A DNA stretch of 64,000 nt from Branchinecta lynchi (taxonomy: Eukaryota; Arthropoda; Branchiopoda; Anostraca; Branchinectidae): assembly GCA_023053575.1 (NCBI GenBank), contig JAKZAP010000007.1, forward strand, positions 18,203,304-18,267,303, written 5' to 3'. The notes beneath the pieces are model-generated. The model was not told the origin of the DNA, ran no database searches, and saw only the letters and a list, made by a program, of their open reading frames with translations. Of the stretch, positions 59,101 through 64,000 are shown one piece after another (position 1 is the stretch's first letter; each line of letters starts with the position of its first letter). The position numbers and the translations under genes were made by a program.

Positions 59101-60548
59101 CATACTGTGGGGGGAGTTGGGGGGGGGGGGGGGGTCTGGAATTCCTGAGATGACAAGTTAAGGTACTTTGAGATGTGCTAGGACGATGAAACTTTGCTCA
59201 GCTTGGGCTGAAGGAATATTTTACTAGGAACAGCATTTTGACACCTGAGAAAAAGTCAATATTAGATGCAGATATAAATAACAAAAAACTAGCTTTACTC
59301 ATTTAAAAGAAAATTTTGTGGCTTTAACTTTATATCGAGACTTGAACAAACTGAGCAGATAAGCTCAAGTCCAGCCTCAAAAAAACATATAGTTCCAGAG
59401 TAACACATTCCATTGTACAGAGTACAGGAGAGGTACCCAACCTCAGACAAGATTTCAAATTTCCACAGAAGTCTTTCCTTTAAAAAAATCTAACTGGCTT
59501 AGAAAGGAAACCAAAAATATGACAAACATACTAAGCTGAAGCTAATAGACTGATTTACATACTGGAGAAATCAATTTTGATTCAATATTTCTAGTTAAAC
59601 ATATTTTTGTTTTCCTACACTTCCTCCTCACTGTTACATGAGCTCGTATTCCTTACTGTAACCTACAAACTGCTGAAAAAGATAGAGCTATCATAGTTAA
59701 AGATTTTTTTTTTAAAGCACATTCAAAACAAAGAAAAGGCACAGAATTAAAATATTTTTGGACACATGACTGTTGAAAAAGTCAGATTTTGCCTTTTGAC
59801 TGTCTTAACAGCATGGACATTTCATTTTAACACTTTAGCAGCAACATTCGAGGTTATGAAAAACAAGGTCAGGTACCACTTCTGTGAATGTAGGCCTATG
59901 ACTTTTGCAGCCATTAAAAATTAGCATATACCTGTCAGCATGATCGACTTTGAATAAATTTCAAGGGAGGTTCTGGGACCCATTCTCTGGTGAGGTAGAG
60001 GCCTACCTCTATTGTAAGAGTACAGGTTAGTAGCAGAGTTCTTTGTCTGTGTATTCAAATTGAAAAGAAATGACCTCTACAAAATCTGCACTAACTGAGT
60101 AGGCCCAATGGTAATCCACCTCTCAGTCTAGTACACCAGCCCTTTTTCAGTAACAGTGCTCAAACGTCTAGCACCATGCCTGAGTGCTAGACCTTTGAGC
60201 ACTGTACCTTGAAATTCATGCATGATGCGTGGATTTCAGCATACAGTGCACACATAAAAAAGCACAATTTCTATCATTACACACTAAATAACGAAAGATA
60301 TTGCACAGATATTGTTCTTTTTCATTTGTGCACTGTATGCTGAAATCCATGCACCATGCATAAAGATTGCCACCTCTCAAAGACGTACCAGGTTTGGTGC
60401 TACCATTTAACAAAGGTTTTATCCGTTTGCTTTCTGGCATCTGGGCAATTGCTGAACCAGGGTCAATCTGGGCTTCCCTCTTCATGCCAACAGTAGGAGT
60501 TCTCAGCTTGGATAGCCCCAAAGGTAGCTTGCTCTCTGAATCCGTCAT
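25912..60548 (-). CDS. KIFC1: Kinesin-14 family C-terminal motor kinesin, KIFC1/HSET/Ncd type; complete, 11 exons
   Basis: Minus-end-directed microtubule motor that cross-links and slides spindle microtubules and clusters centrosomes. The exons, in transcription order, are 60548-60374, 56269-56114, 44699-44465, 43305-43158, 40579-40370, 37488-37371, 35452-35322, 33742-33584, 31909-31728, 29352-29082 and 26112-25912. They join to 1986 bp (661 residues; human KIFC1 has 673). Residues 1-115: basic, Ser/Pro-rich tail with KRIKPLL, a possible nuclear signal. About 125-308: coiled-coil stalk, introduced by the family motif KWDLKGRL. 309 to about 650: motor, with [12 protein letters not shown]-loop GQTGSGKT (405-412), switch I NERSSRSH (522-529) and switch II DLAGSE (555-560). 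The tail after the motor is short ([15 protein letters not shown]). A motor following the stalk defines kinesin-14. All catalytic motifs are intact. Confidence 0.97.
26591..26830. mobile_element. MITE family H
   Basis: Terminal inverted repeats TGCCCGCACTACGGACACAC and the near complement ending CCGTAGTGGGCCCGGGCA extend about 35 bp (including CCTGTTCGTAA and TTACGAACAGG). The inner arms AGACGTTTTTAAGACTGG and AAACCGGTCTTAAAAACGGG continue the fold. Size 240 bp, in KIFC1 intron 10. Confidence 0.75.
26831..27384. other. KIFC1 intron 10 segment, no element recognised
   Basis: No repeat or protein similarity was recognised. Confidence 0.3.
27385..28340 (+). mobile_element. Non-LTR retrotransposon remnant, CR1-like (LINE 2)
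   Basis: Readable in three shifting frames: [10 protein letters not shown] (like the QHGFxxGKS block), [22 protein letters not shown] with [20 protein letters not shown] (YADD region), [17 protein letters not shown], and [11 protein letters not shown]. The 3' part gives LLNSxxLPSLF-type and [12 protein letters not shown] residues. Multiple frameshifts and an internal deletion show it is dead. A small duplication (CTACAAACTTCTCAACTCCA) is at 28079-28124. Confidence 0.8.
28341..29081. other. KIFC1 intron 10 segment, no element recognised
   Basis: Short frames occur on both strands without recognisable similarity. Confidence 0.3.
29082..29352 (-). CDS. KIFC1: KIFC1 exon 10: switch I and switch II
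   Basis: The acceptor is TAATTTCAG and the donor GAAAAG|GTATGT. It encodes 90 residues including [13 protein letters not shown] (switch I), [12 protein letters not shown] (switch II) and [18 protein letters not shown] (microtubule-binding helix). All catalytic Ser, Arg, Asp and Gly residues are kept. Confidence 0.97.
29388..29545. repeat. Repeat family J fragment (J1)
   Basis: It holds ATAACTTTTCTCGAACAGG, CATATCTTCTTATG and CATCCTCCAGAGAGGCTGAT, shared in the same order with 43498-44205. Confidence 0.5.
30165..30270. repeat. Repeat family J fragment, right part
   Basis: It holds AACAACCTTCGGCTCGGATA, GGTTATTTTCAATGACCGTC and ATGTCTGAAG, the end block of family J. It touches copy B5. Confidence 0.5.
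30282..31230 (+). mobile_element. Family B tandem-module element, copy B5 (complete)
   Basis: It starts AACAAGAACCAAAGGTG with subterminal GGGATCCC, has four modules containing CGGATTCCGGGCGAACTA-like motifs, the CTCACACCAAGTTTCAT block, ACGGACAGACGGACGG, and ends with CCACTTACGTTTTGGGA and CCCCAAAAA. Both termini are present. It is in KIFC1 intron 9, antisense to the gene. Confidence 0.8.
31226..31378 (+). repeat. 76-bp purine-rich tandem duplication
   Basis: AAAGACAGAAAAAACAC..CCAGGAAACAGGAAAACCGG occurs twice at a 76-bp offset, almost identical, directly after the B5 hairpin. The Lys-rich frame it creates comes from the composition. Confidence 0.7.
31728..31909 (-). CDS. KIFC1: KIFC1 exon 9: [11 protein letters not shown]
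   Basis: The acceptor is GACAATTATAG and the donor TACAG|GTAATT. It encodes [20 protein letters not shown] and LLGNG, then strands ending [14 protein letters not shown] followed by SF-EIYNE is typical of kinesin-14 motors. Confidence 0.96.
32371..32740. mobile_element. Family K MITE (K1)
   Basis: The ends are AGAGCAAAATAACACTAGAG (then AGTAGCTCCAAGACT) and AGTCTTGGCGCTACTCCC (then TAGTATTATTTTGC), inverted repeats of about 35 bp. The middle carries GTTTAGAAATGTCTAGTAA and AATATGAAGCTATCGGAG, shared with 55583-56105. Confidence 0.7.
33028..33240. repeat. Interspersed repeat family C (C4)
   Basis: It holds GACTTTTCCGTTTATCATCA, GGCTCTTCTTGGCAATATC, TTATGCATAAC, ACTGCGCATCCTTGTGTTAT and TTCTGACAGCGTAGAAAG. 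Confidence 0.6.
33584..33742 (-). CDS. KIFC1: KIFC1 exon 8: P-loop
   Basis: The acceptor is CTTTCTAG and the donor GATCAG|GTAAGA. It encodes [20 protein letters not shown] then THTMEGG, the ATP-binding P-loop, followed by [11 protein letters not shown]. It is one of the clearest single-exon matches in the window. Confidence 0.98.
33849..34203 (+). mobile_element. Family B element, 5'-truncated copy B6
   Basis: It has one module with GCCGGATTCCGGGCGAACTA, the ACCTTACCCTTGACCCAAAG block, a single ACGGAC, and an intact terminal hairpin TTTTGGGATCCCAAAAA. Confidence 0.7.
34204..34877. other. KIFC1 intron 7 segment, no element recognised
   Basis: It holds scattered CGAATC/GAATCC motifs (34470-34560), possibly a relic of the G-type repeat. 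Nothing else was recognised. Confidence 0.3.
34878..35213. mobile_element. Family E foldback MITE (E3), complete
   Basis: The left end is TTTGACAGTGCAAAACGGAT and the right end TATCCGTTTTTCACTGTCAA. The inner part has CTTAAATGTCTGAATTTGTG and GGTGCTGTGATTTCATTTTGG, shared with the copy at 57411. Confidence 0.7.
35322..35452 (-). CDS. KIFC1: KIFC1 exon 7: motor, [11 protein letters not shown]
   Basis: The acceptor is GTTGCTTTAG and the donor TTCAG|GTAATT. It encodes [20 protein letters not shown] and then FEELSQLVQ, the motor strand 3 and helix 1 region found in all kinesins. Confidence 0.96.
35838..36141. mobile_element. Family D MITE (D2)
   Basis: The ends are CCCGATGAATTTTTTTAGCC and GATAAATTTTTCATCGGG. 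The body is TAGTAGTA-rich and lacks the nested insert seen in D1. It is in KIFC1 intron 6. Confidence 0.75.
36640..37250 (+). mobile_element. Probable 3' end of a non-LTR retrotransposon (LINE 4)
   Basis: A C-terminal stretch resembling the end of LINE polyproteins can be read around 36990-37090 ([20 protein letters not shown]). It is followed by a T-rich 3' region ending in AATAAAATTATTGATTGATTG, a tail style common to animal LINEs. The part before 36840 shares a 45-bp block with 4520-4570. Confidence 0.45.
37371..37488 (-). CDS. KIFC1: KIFC1 exon 6: motor strand 1
   Basis: The acceptor is CTTGCTTTAG and the donor GAGAG|GTAAGT. It opens with [16 protein letters not shown], the first motor strand, including the RxRP nucleotide-base contact. 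The following loop is short. Confidence 0.96.
37777..40120 (-). mobile_element. Family A tandem-module element, copy A4 (long)
   Basis: The window-left end is the hairpin TATGGCACTG..GAAGTGCCATA and the right end AAGTGCCATATGAGCTTC then ACCTCTTGTT, both canonical. The modules contain GATGAAACTTG and poly-G runs (37953-37965, 38465-38474, 38620-38637). The inner part is four copies of a unit with CCCATGATCATTT and AAGGGTTTTG. Confidence 0.75.
40370..40579 (-). CDS. KIFC1: KIFC1 exon 5: stalk and neck
   Basis: The acceptor is ACGGTATTTAG and the donor TTGAAG|GTAAGA. It encodes 70 residues of coiled coil ending [12 protein letters not shown], the kinesin-14 neck just before the motor core. The same neck sequence with small changes is diagnostic of KIFC1/Ncd proteins. 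Confidence 0.94.
40787..41610 (+). mobile_element. Non-LTR retrotransposon 3' end (LINE 3)
   Basis: An open frame of 155 codons (40787-41254) reads [20 protein letters not shown] then [13 protein letters not shown], later [16 protein letters not shown] and [13 protein letters not shown], the typical C-terminal domain of Jockey/CR1-group reverse transcriptase proteins. AATAAAATTGAACTGAACTG at 41582-41603 is the 3' tail. The element is strongly 5'-truncated and in KIFC1 intron 4, antisense. Confidence 0.75.
42338..42910. mobile_element. Composite of foldback element pieces and family C repeat (C5)
   Basis: GAAATAAATTCCTGGATACG (42357-42376) recurs inverted as CCATAGCCAGGAATTTATTT (42487-42506), with poly-C and poly-G runs next to each. 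A third similar end (CCCCCCACTGGATACGGCC) is at 42887-42905, after a G run of about 18 at 42843-42860. Family C motifs (AAAAAGCATCTGCTGACTTT, TTATGCATAAC) lie within 42385-42690. Confidence 0.5.
43158..43305 (-). CDS. KIFC1: KIFC1 exon 4: coiled-coil stalk
   Basis: The acceptor is TATTCTTTTAG and the donor TTGAAG|GTGTGT. It encodes 49 residues of coiled coil ([20 protein letters not shown] and [15 protein letters not shown]) and completes the Arg codon from exon 3. It ends in phase 0. Confidence 0.9.
43498..44205. repeat. Repeat family J, long copy (J2)
   Basis: Two or more copies of ATAACTTTT-CGAA..TATGTAA and CTCGGTCAGTTATATTACG lead to a block of six TCATATCAGCCTCCAGAGAG variants, then GGCTCGGATAGGTTATTTTC. 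Several units are palindromic (GATATGAAGTCATATC). It is in KIFC1 intron 3. Confidence 0.55.
44465..44699 (-). CDS. KIFC1: KIFC1 exon 3: start of coiled-coil stalk
   Basis: The acceptor is TTGTATTGCAG and the donor TTGAG|GTAC. After [14 protein letters not shown] comes [15 protein letters not shown], matching the conserved WDLKG segment at the tail-stalk border of KIFC1 proteins. The rest is heptad-rich ([18 protein letters not shown]). Confidence 0.93.
44812..45125. mobile_element. Family D MITE (D3)
   Basis: The ends are CCCGATGAAAAATTTGTAGC and AAATTTTTTCATCGGG. The inner CCTCAGACTCGGCCAATCTT and ATAGTAGCATCCAGTCTTGC match D1 and D2. It is in KIFC1 intron 2. Confidence 0.75.
45300..45535 (+). 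mobile_element. Reverse transcriptase N-terminal fragment
   Basis: The frame reads [20 protein letters not shown] then, after an apparent internal deletion, [18 protein letters not shown]. The two blocks resemble the region between fingers and palm of CR1/L2-group reverse transcriptases. It ends in a family A-like AGCTCATATGGCATG. Confidence 0.55.
45680..47003 (+). mobile_element. Non-LTR retrotransposon remnant, CR1/Jockey-like (LINE 5), interrupted by a MITE
   Basis: Blocks in order: [49 protein letters not shown] (catalytic FADD), [12 protein letters not shown], then the family I insertion, [18 protein letters not shown], and a C-terminal frame with [12 protein letters not shown] and [16 protein letters not shown]. 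The disruptions are one frameshift after FADD, the MITE, and a frame change at 46537. The 5' end is absent. Confidence 0.8.
46001..46307. mobile_element. Family I MITE (I2), complete, inside LINE 5
   Basis: The ends are AGAGCGTGTTCCACCCT and its exact inverse AGGGTGGAACACGCTCT. The inner part has CCGTAGTTACTACG and TAGTTACTATT. Removing it restores the flanking reverse transcriptase frame, apart from any short target duplication, so the boundaries are well fixed. Confidence 0.8.
47007..49853 (-). mobile_element. Family A tandem-module element, longest copy (A5)
   Basis: The left end is the hairpin ATGGCACTTGAG..CTCAAGTGCCAT and the right end GGGCCATATGAGCTCG then TAGCTCTTGTT. GATGAAACTTGG-type modules recur throughout at about 140-150 bp, alternating G-rich runs with AACGGGTGATCGGATCTT. 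Segment 48690-49100 looks foreign (GTTTGTTTTATTCTTACTTT, a reversed retroposon tail). The long proline-rich frame at 47326-47892 is a by-product of the modules. Confidence 0.75.
50010..51290 (+). mobile_element. Family A element, truncated copy A6
   Basis: It starts within the GTAAGCAAAACCATTGAGG inner units and continues through eight or more CAAGTTTCAT modules with C-rich runs. The 5' AACAAGA end and the 3' hairpin are both missing. Confidence 0.65.
51554..51616 (+). pseudogene. tRNA-Thr(TGT)-like relic with shortened D arm
   Basis: The anticodon stem-loop CTGCCTTGTAAGCAG carries TGT, and the T arm is GTCCTGGGTTCAAATCCCGG with the B-box sequence GGTTCAAATCC. GCCCCTC at the 5' end can pair with GAGGAGC at the 3' end with one mismatch. 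Only about 7 bases stand where the D arm should be, so folding as a normal tRNA is unlikely. It is a tRNA pseudogene or the head of a tRNA-derived retroposon. Confidence 0.6.
51658..51812 (+). mobile_element. Family B element 3' end (B7)
   Basis: Only the terminal block remains: CCTTGACCCAAAGAACCCTC, CACCAAGTTTCATC, ACGGACGGACAGACGGACG and hairpin TTTTGGGATCCCAAAAA. Confidence 0.7.
52180..52870. repeat. Tandem array of about 95-bp units, block 1
   Basis: Units start near 52196, 52290, 52386 and 52478 and contain TTTGTCGGT-GGCACGCTTTA, CATTCCGTTTCTGATA and ACCGACAAAAGCTCTGTCGGT-like stems. Each unit can form a small hairpin (ACCGAC..GTCGGT). Later units diverge (GAGACGGCGCGTCGATTCGG). Confidence 0.75.
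52986..53248. repeat. 132-bp tandem duplication, near-identical
   Basis: Copies run 52986-53117 and 53118-53248. They begin TGTAAATCCGAAAAGTACTA and differ only by a small indel/substitution at ACCGGCAAAAC versus ACCCGCAAAC. Their similarity shows a recent event or an assembly duplication. Confidence 0.85.
53249..54279. other. KIFC1 intron 2 segment, low-copy, nothing recognised
   Basis: ACCAAATTTCAACAAAATAT near 53978 faintly resembles the module motif of families A and B. No protein or clear repeat was recognised. Confidence 0.3.
54355..54940. repeat. Tandem array of about 95-bp units, block 2
   Basis: The unit variants occur in the same order as in block 1 (three GGCACGCTTTAGC units, then TTCGGTTTTCAGTACCGATA, then GGAAATC and GAGACGGTGCGCGGATTCCG). 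Block 2 is therefore a duplicate of block 1, not an extension of it. Confidence 0.75.
54941..55582. other. KIFC1 intron 2 segment, nothing recognised
   Basis: A minus-strand frame at 55314-55514 (66 codons) reads [20 protein letters not shown] and [18 protein letters not shown]. It looks protein-like in composition and may be an element fragment, but no family was recognised. Confidence 0.3.
55583..55765. repeat. Family K fragment
   Basis: It matches the centre of K1 (GCGAGACAAACTTGCGTGTT, AACAATGGAGGCTGTAT, GACGTTCTCTATCGCTAGTG) and abuts K2. Confidence 0.6.
55766..56105. mobile_element. Family K MITE (K2), next to a KIFC1 splice donor
   Basis: The ends are GCTGCAGAGAAAAATAATAC and GTTATTTTGCTCTGCAGC. 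The left arm AGTAGCATCAAGACTTG and the right TAGGTCTTGGCGCTACTTCC complete an inverted repeat of about 40 bp. Together with the preceding fragment it forms a further inverted repeat (CGTTCTCTATCGCTAGTG at 55746-55763, rough inverse at 55848-55866). Confidence 0.7.
56114..56269 (-). CDS. KIFC1: KIFC1 exon 2: Ser/Pro-rich tail region
   Basis: The acceptor is TGTTTTTAG and the donor ACAG|GTTAGT. It encodes [20 protein letters not shown] then two similar RAKS-N/E-L stretches ([18 protein letters not shown]), a small internal repeat that could be a microtubule-binding or phosphorylation motif. It is poorly conserved across the family, so it is called from splice sites, phase and composition. A type K MITE ends 8 bp after its donor. 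Confidence 0.82.
56270..56935. other. KIFC1 intron 1 segment, nothing recognised
   Basis: AT-rich sequence with no repeat family or coding similarity. The polypyrimidine tract of exon 2 is at the left edge. Confidence 0.35.
56936..57410 (-). mobile_element. Family A element, truncated copy A7
   Basis: It starts at the hairpin side (GGCCAAGTGCCATATACC, then TCGGTCGGTCGGTCAG) and has three ATGAAACTTGG-type modules and poly-G runs at 57244-57255 and 57390-57402. It is cut by E4 before the 5' end. Confidence 0.7.
57411..57870. mobile_element. Family E foldback MITE (E4), long arms
   Basis: The left arm starts TTTGACAATGCAAAACGG and the right arm ends CCATTTCGCATAGTCAAA; the arms are about 190 bp each and include TTCCCTGAAAACTGCTTGGA and its diverged inverse. 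The centre has CTCGATTGGGTCGTCGG. Confidence 0.7.
57990..58285. mobile_element. Family E MITE, right half (E5)
   Basis: It carries TTCAGGGAAGAAGTTCACAA, TTTCCAGCTTGAGTGGCTTG, AGGACCCTTGCCAAGAAG and CGGTTTTGCATTGTCAAATA in the same order as the right arm of E4. Confidence 0.65.
58303..59195 (-). mobile_element. Family A element, internal copy A8
   Basis: GATGAAACTTGGCAG modules recur at 58349, 58617 and 58764 with related ones between. Poly-G runs sit at 58697-58718 and 59117-59134. Both element ends are missing. Confidence 0.65.
59196..60150. other. KIFC1 intron 1, AT-rich, nothing recognised
   Basis: Low-complexity AT-rich sequence with short A and T runs. No repeat family seen elsewhere in the window occurs here. 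Confidence 0.4.
60153..60205. repeat. 22-bp stem hairpin in KIFC1 intron 1
   Basis: ACAGTGCTCAAACGTCTAGC.. (60153-60174) and its inverse (60184-60205) pair at 21 of 22 positions around a 9-base loop. Confidence 0.65.
60218..60361. mobile_element. Small foldback element beside the KIFC1 exon 1 donor
   Basis: Arms of 34-35 bp (60218-60252 and 60328-60361) share GGATTTCAGCATACAGTGCA and its inverse with two mismatches and a 75-base spacer. It ends 12 bp from the exon 1 splice donor. Confidence 0.65.
60374..60548 (-). CDS. KIFC1: KIFC1 exon 1: start codon and basic N-terminal tail
   Basis: It begins [15 protein letters not shown] and ends TSLR plus one base; donor GAGAG|GTGGCA is non-ideal but the phase fits exon 2. 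Upstream of this ATG the frame stays open to about 60650 without another ATG, so this is the first usable Met. The Kozak context is weak (C at -3). [12 protein letters not shown] may serve in nuclear import. Confidence 0.88.
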
Positions 60549-60579
60549 AAGACTCGTGTTCTGATCAAAATATCCAACA

Positions 60580-60665
60580 ATTCGAAAAGTTATTATTATG
60601 GTCTTTGTTTTGTGGTCCTTTTTGCACAAGTTTAAATTCAAATTTAAAAAAAAGCGCGAAAGAGT
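60580..60665 (-). promoter_or_regulatory. Candidate KIFC1 promoter with E2F site and CHR-like motifs
   Basis: Minus-strand TTTCGCGC (60661-60654) is a perfect E2F consensus, about 106-113 bp upstream of the ATG. CHR-type hexamers follow toward the gene: TTTGAA near 60641 and TTCGAA at 60587-60582. Mitotic genes such as KIFC1 are commonly controlled by E2F and CHR (DREAM/MuvB) sites. The motifs are short, so this is inference from position and gene identity. Confidence 0.4.
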
Positions 60666-61496
60666 GAGTGCTCGTGTTTGTACAATTGATAATCCATGAA
60701 CAAAAATAATTGCTTGGAAAACTTCTTGTTTTCTTGGAAACCTTCTAAAAACATAGCTGGAAACTCTTCAAACTAATTTCAAGTAAACTATTATGATTAA
60801 ACAAATATTTTTGTTACTGTAGTAAGTATTCAGCAAACAAATTCAAAGATGACGACGGATTTTGTTTTCAACATTTCTCAGCGTTTCTAGTGGGAAATTT
60901 TAAAACCATAGTTGCGCGCTGGTTTCACTTTTAGTTCCTCCAATCCTGTTCCTTCCACTGAACAGATTAAATCACATTAGAGGTATGCTTCTTTTAATGT
61001 TATGTAAATTCAAATGGTTTGCTCTTCACACCCCTACTTTACTAGAATTCAGTCAGTGCTGGATTAAAGTAGTATTGGAGCCAGAGATGGATTTAAGTCA
61101 AAAATCTTTTAACATTTCTGAGCTCTTTTCTAGCTTAAGGTCATATGGCCAGTCAGCCATAAACCTTTGATTTTTGGATACTCTATGCCACTTGGTTGGT
61201 ACCTTAACCCTGACCTACAGGAGGGGTACTGGCCTTGTTTTTACACTAGGCTACCTTGATTTTCTCTGAAAAAATATTAAAATTAAATGTATATGCTGTC
61301 CTGACCGTCAAAAGGCAAAATATAACTTTTTTGAACCATCGTTTGTCCAAAAATATTTAAGTTCTTCGCCTTAGCTGAATTTTTTGTAAACATACCGTTT
61401 TCCGTTCTCTATCCCATTCTCCTATAAGCGTTTCTTAGTAAAATGCTGTAGTGCTATTGCCTGTTTTTAGCAGAATGGAGAACGAGTGATGTCTTT
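60662..61496. other. Upstream of KIFC1, no element recognised
   Basis: AT-rich DNA. No further coding exon or repeat was recognised; a 5' UTR exon could lie here undetected. Confidence 0.3.
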
Positions 61497-61597
61497 TATT
61501 CAAACAATGTTTACAAAGGATACGTCAGCTATGATTTTTCATCAGCGATATTTCGGCCCTTCTTGGCAAGGGTCCTCGTCGGGCTGTCAATCTTCTT
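61497..61597 (+). mobile_element. Family E MITE fragment (E6)
   Basis: It holds GGATACGTCAGCTATG, TTTCGGCCCTTCTTGGCAAG and GGTCCTCGTCGGGCT, the left arm of family E with a changed centre. Confidence 0.55.
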
Positions 61598-63879
61598 GTT
61601 CAACTTCGGGGAAGGAAACAAACCTGTAATCTCGTTATACATGATATATATATGTGATGTCTCATTATACATTCAGTTCTACTGGATGACCAACAGAATA
61701 TTCTCCTCCCGTTCTGCTACATTTAAAGTATTGGGAACAGTCAATTCCAGAAATGGATAAAGTTCCCTATTTTTACTAAATTAACAGAAATTAATGAAGA
61801 AGAAAAGGATGTCATGAATGGATCTTCCTATTTTCATTGATTCAGTAACAAAAGTTCCAAAATTTGTGGTAATAAGGGTGAGCTTCAACATGACTGAACA
61901 GGACATTGAGTATTGAGGAGTACATACTAAAATGTTAGAATAGAGATGGTGGCATCTACAAAATAAATAAGGGAAATGGGTGCTTGTAGAAAAGTATGAA
62001 AAGTATGAAAGCAAAGGTAGAAAAGTTAAAACAGAAGAGGAAAGCGGGAAAGAAGGACCAATTATACATTAAAATATTGAAATAAGAATAAAAATCAGTC
62101 CTCTTCTCTGGTTTACAAACCAGAGTAGCCTTTGCTGCAACCCTGTTGTGGCTAGCCTTATCCACCGCCCTCGAAACCACATCAAAACCAACATTAAACA
62201 TATATTTAAAAAAATTCTTACGGTTTTACAACTTACAAGATAAACAAACTGTGGGTGAAACGAAAAGGCACTGAGGGTTGCTGACCCTCAGGCCCCCAAG
62301 AGGGTCCTGAGCTGTCCAGGAAAAAGAATTGAAAAAGTGGTACTCGATGCCATGTTACAAAGATTGTGTCTCTCCCCGTGTTCACAGTTGCTAAGACACA
62401 CAACTGATCCAGTCTCAAAGGTGCCTTGAAGACATTCTCGAACAATGGGTCTAAGAAGTGTTCAATTTTCCTGAGTGATCTTGGTCAACTGACATGATGG
62501 AACTAAATGTCAATTCTGATTAAAAACTATTTTTTTTTCTGGACATTTTTCTTGGGAAGCTTTGAGCTCCCTTGGAAAGCCAGGGGTCAGCTGCCCCCCC
62601 TGCCCCACCCAAATGGCGCCCCTAGAAATGGTACGCAAATGCTGATTTTTTGTTACTAGCCTCTCAGTTTAAAATTGTTGCAATAGGCATTTTTTGTAAC
62701 AGCCTCAACGGAGAATAAGTTTGAAACTCATTGAACAAAAAAAGGGCTTATAGGCAAAACGAAGAACGGCTTAAGGAAAACAGAGTTTTACAAAAAACGC
62801 GGCTCTTTTCTTTGTTTTGAAGCTGCTTTGAAAAGAGATTTTCTGGCTATTGACTTTGCTAACTCCCTTTTTCATCATTTTGTAGTCAGTCGTGGTGAGG
62901 TTAGAATGAAGGAATCTTGTTTGAAAAGAAAAATGTGTTTAACTAAAAATATTGAAGCAATATTTGTTTATCCAATATGTAAACCATTAAATTATCCTAG
63001 CTTCAATCTGGTATGTTTGTCATATTTGTTGGATTGATTGATTTCTGAGCTTCACTAAAACCATTAATATTTTATTTGGTTCAAGTATCCAGGCTGTCTT
63101 TGTATTCTTGGGTTGTGATGCAGCTTTGGCTTGTTACAGTTGAAGCTGTTGCTATGCGTTGCTATAGATTAGAACCGGGACCAAGCCTCAACAACAACTT
63201 CCAGATACTGTTGCCTACAGATCTGTTACTTTCCAAAATGTTTAGGGGTGGAGGCAAGGCATTTACCGCCTGGCTGGTCATTTTTACCGTCTCATTTTGC
63301 AGAAAAAAACTGTTGAAAAAAAAACAGATTTGAAAAAAATCAGCTGATTGTCAGGAAAACGATGTTTCGATGGAAAATAGACTGATTTTCAGAAGAAAAA
63401 AAAATCAGAAAAAATGATTGTTTTCCTGAAAAATATAAACTTTATTGACAATATTATTTTTACCGACTGGCTAACAACATTAGGGGGGGGGGGGCTCCCC
63501 CCCCCCAGGTCGTGACAGCCCTGGTTGCCTATCAAAGGCCAAGACCATATTAAAACAAGAGCTGCAGGCAAACATTTCGAAATTAGCATTTGTTTTTCTG
63601 CCAGCTATTTCTCATACAGATTTTAGACTTTAATGTTTCTTAAATCCCAAGCCTAAAACTGAGAGAGAGTAAACATAAAGGGCTCATTAAAAATAAATGA
63701 AACTCGTAAATGCCCAGAGGCTAGCCTGTAAGAGACTACTATAAACACACACGTAAATGACAATGACACAAAATAGAGAATACCTACTAAGAAATGCGGT
63801 GCAGTCGAAATTTGGAAATATTTAGGATCAGAGCGTCTTTTGGGATCACATATGAAAGTAAGGAATACCATCATATACT
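61598..63879. other. Upstream of KIFC1, mostly unrecognised
   Basis: It contains a short palindrome CTCTGGTTTACAAACCAGAG (62104-62123), a CAGCTGCCCCCCCTGCCCCA-type element end near 62588, an inverted TCAGGAAAAC/GTTTTCCTGA pair around 63350-63430, and a G/C-run block at 63481-63510. No gene is evident. Confidence 0.35.
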
Positions 63880-64000
63880 GAACCCGGAATATTATATCAG
63901 GTACCTATACCCATCATATTTGTAATTGTTATAACTTCCGAATCCTGGCAATTATAGCCTACCAAATAGACTTTGGAATCCTGGCAATTATACCGACTAA
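63880..64000. repeat. CCGAAT-type satellite (family G) at window end
   Basis: CCGAATCCTGGCAATTATAG and GGAATCCTGGCAATTATACC repeat here, matching the array at 6840-7340. It continues out of the window. Confidence 0.5.

Noticed and set aside
60216..60641. 141-codon frame as a single-exon gene
   Set aside because: Only 60374-60548 is coding (KIFC1 exon 1). The rest is 5' flank without an ATG and read-through into intron 1.

Overview
The window is nuclear DNA from an animal, probably a marine invertebrate. It holds two split protein-coding genes with canonical GT-AG introns, many short foldback and tandem-repeat elements, and several broken non-LTR retrotransposons. No operons or bacterial-style genes were seen. 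I cannot name the species.

Genes. On the plus strand, six exons (4182-19358) encode a cystinosin-type lysosomal cystine/H+ symporter (CTNS). All transmembrane segments and both PQ-loop motifs are present, but the signal peptide and N-terminal lumenal domain must lie left of the window. On the minus strand, eleven exons (60548 down to 25912) give a complete 661-residue C-terminal-motor kinesin of the kinesin-14/KIFC1 (HSET, Ncd) type: basic N-terminus, coiled-coil stalk, motor domain and short C-terminal tail. Every exon junction was checked by eye for splice sites and reading phase. The genes converge tail to tail, about 6.5 kb apart, and have unrelated jobs (lysosomal cystine efflux; spindle microtubule bundling).

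Repeats. Introns and intergenic DNA are packed with repeats. Two families, called A and B here, share one plan: a 5' end reading AACAAGA, a subterminal motif repeated inverted in a 3' terminal hairpin, a core of about 137-140 bp tandem modules, and a CCGT/CGGT tetranucleotide run next to the hairpin. This resembles non-autonomous Helentron/HINE or bivalve 'pearl' elements. Other families are foldback MITEs (D, E, H, I, K, L), an interspersed family C, a J family, a CCGAAT-rich satellite (G), a duplicated array of about 95-bp units, and at least five non-LTR retrotransposon remnants.

Layout: 1-4181 repeats upstream of the first visible CTNS exon; 4182-19358 CTNS with 1.5-3.7 kb introns; 19359-25911 intergenic; 25912-60548 KIFC1, including an 11.4-kb intron (44700-56113) loaded with repeats; 60549-64000 KIFC1 upstream region with a candidate E2F/CHR promoter and little else recognised.
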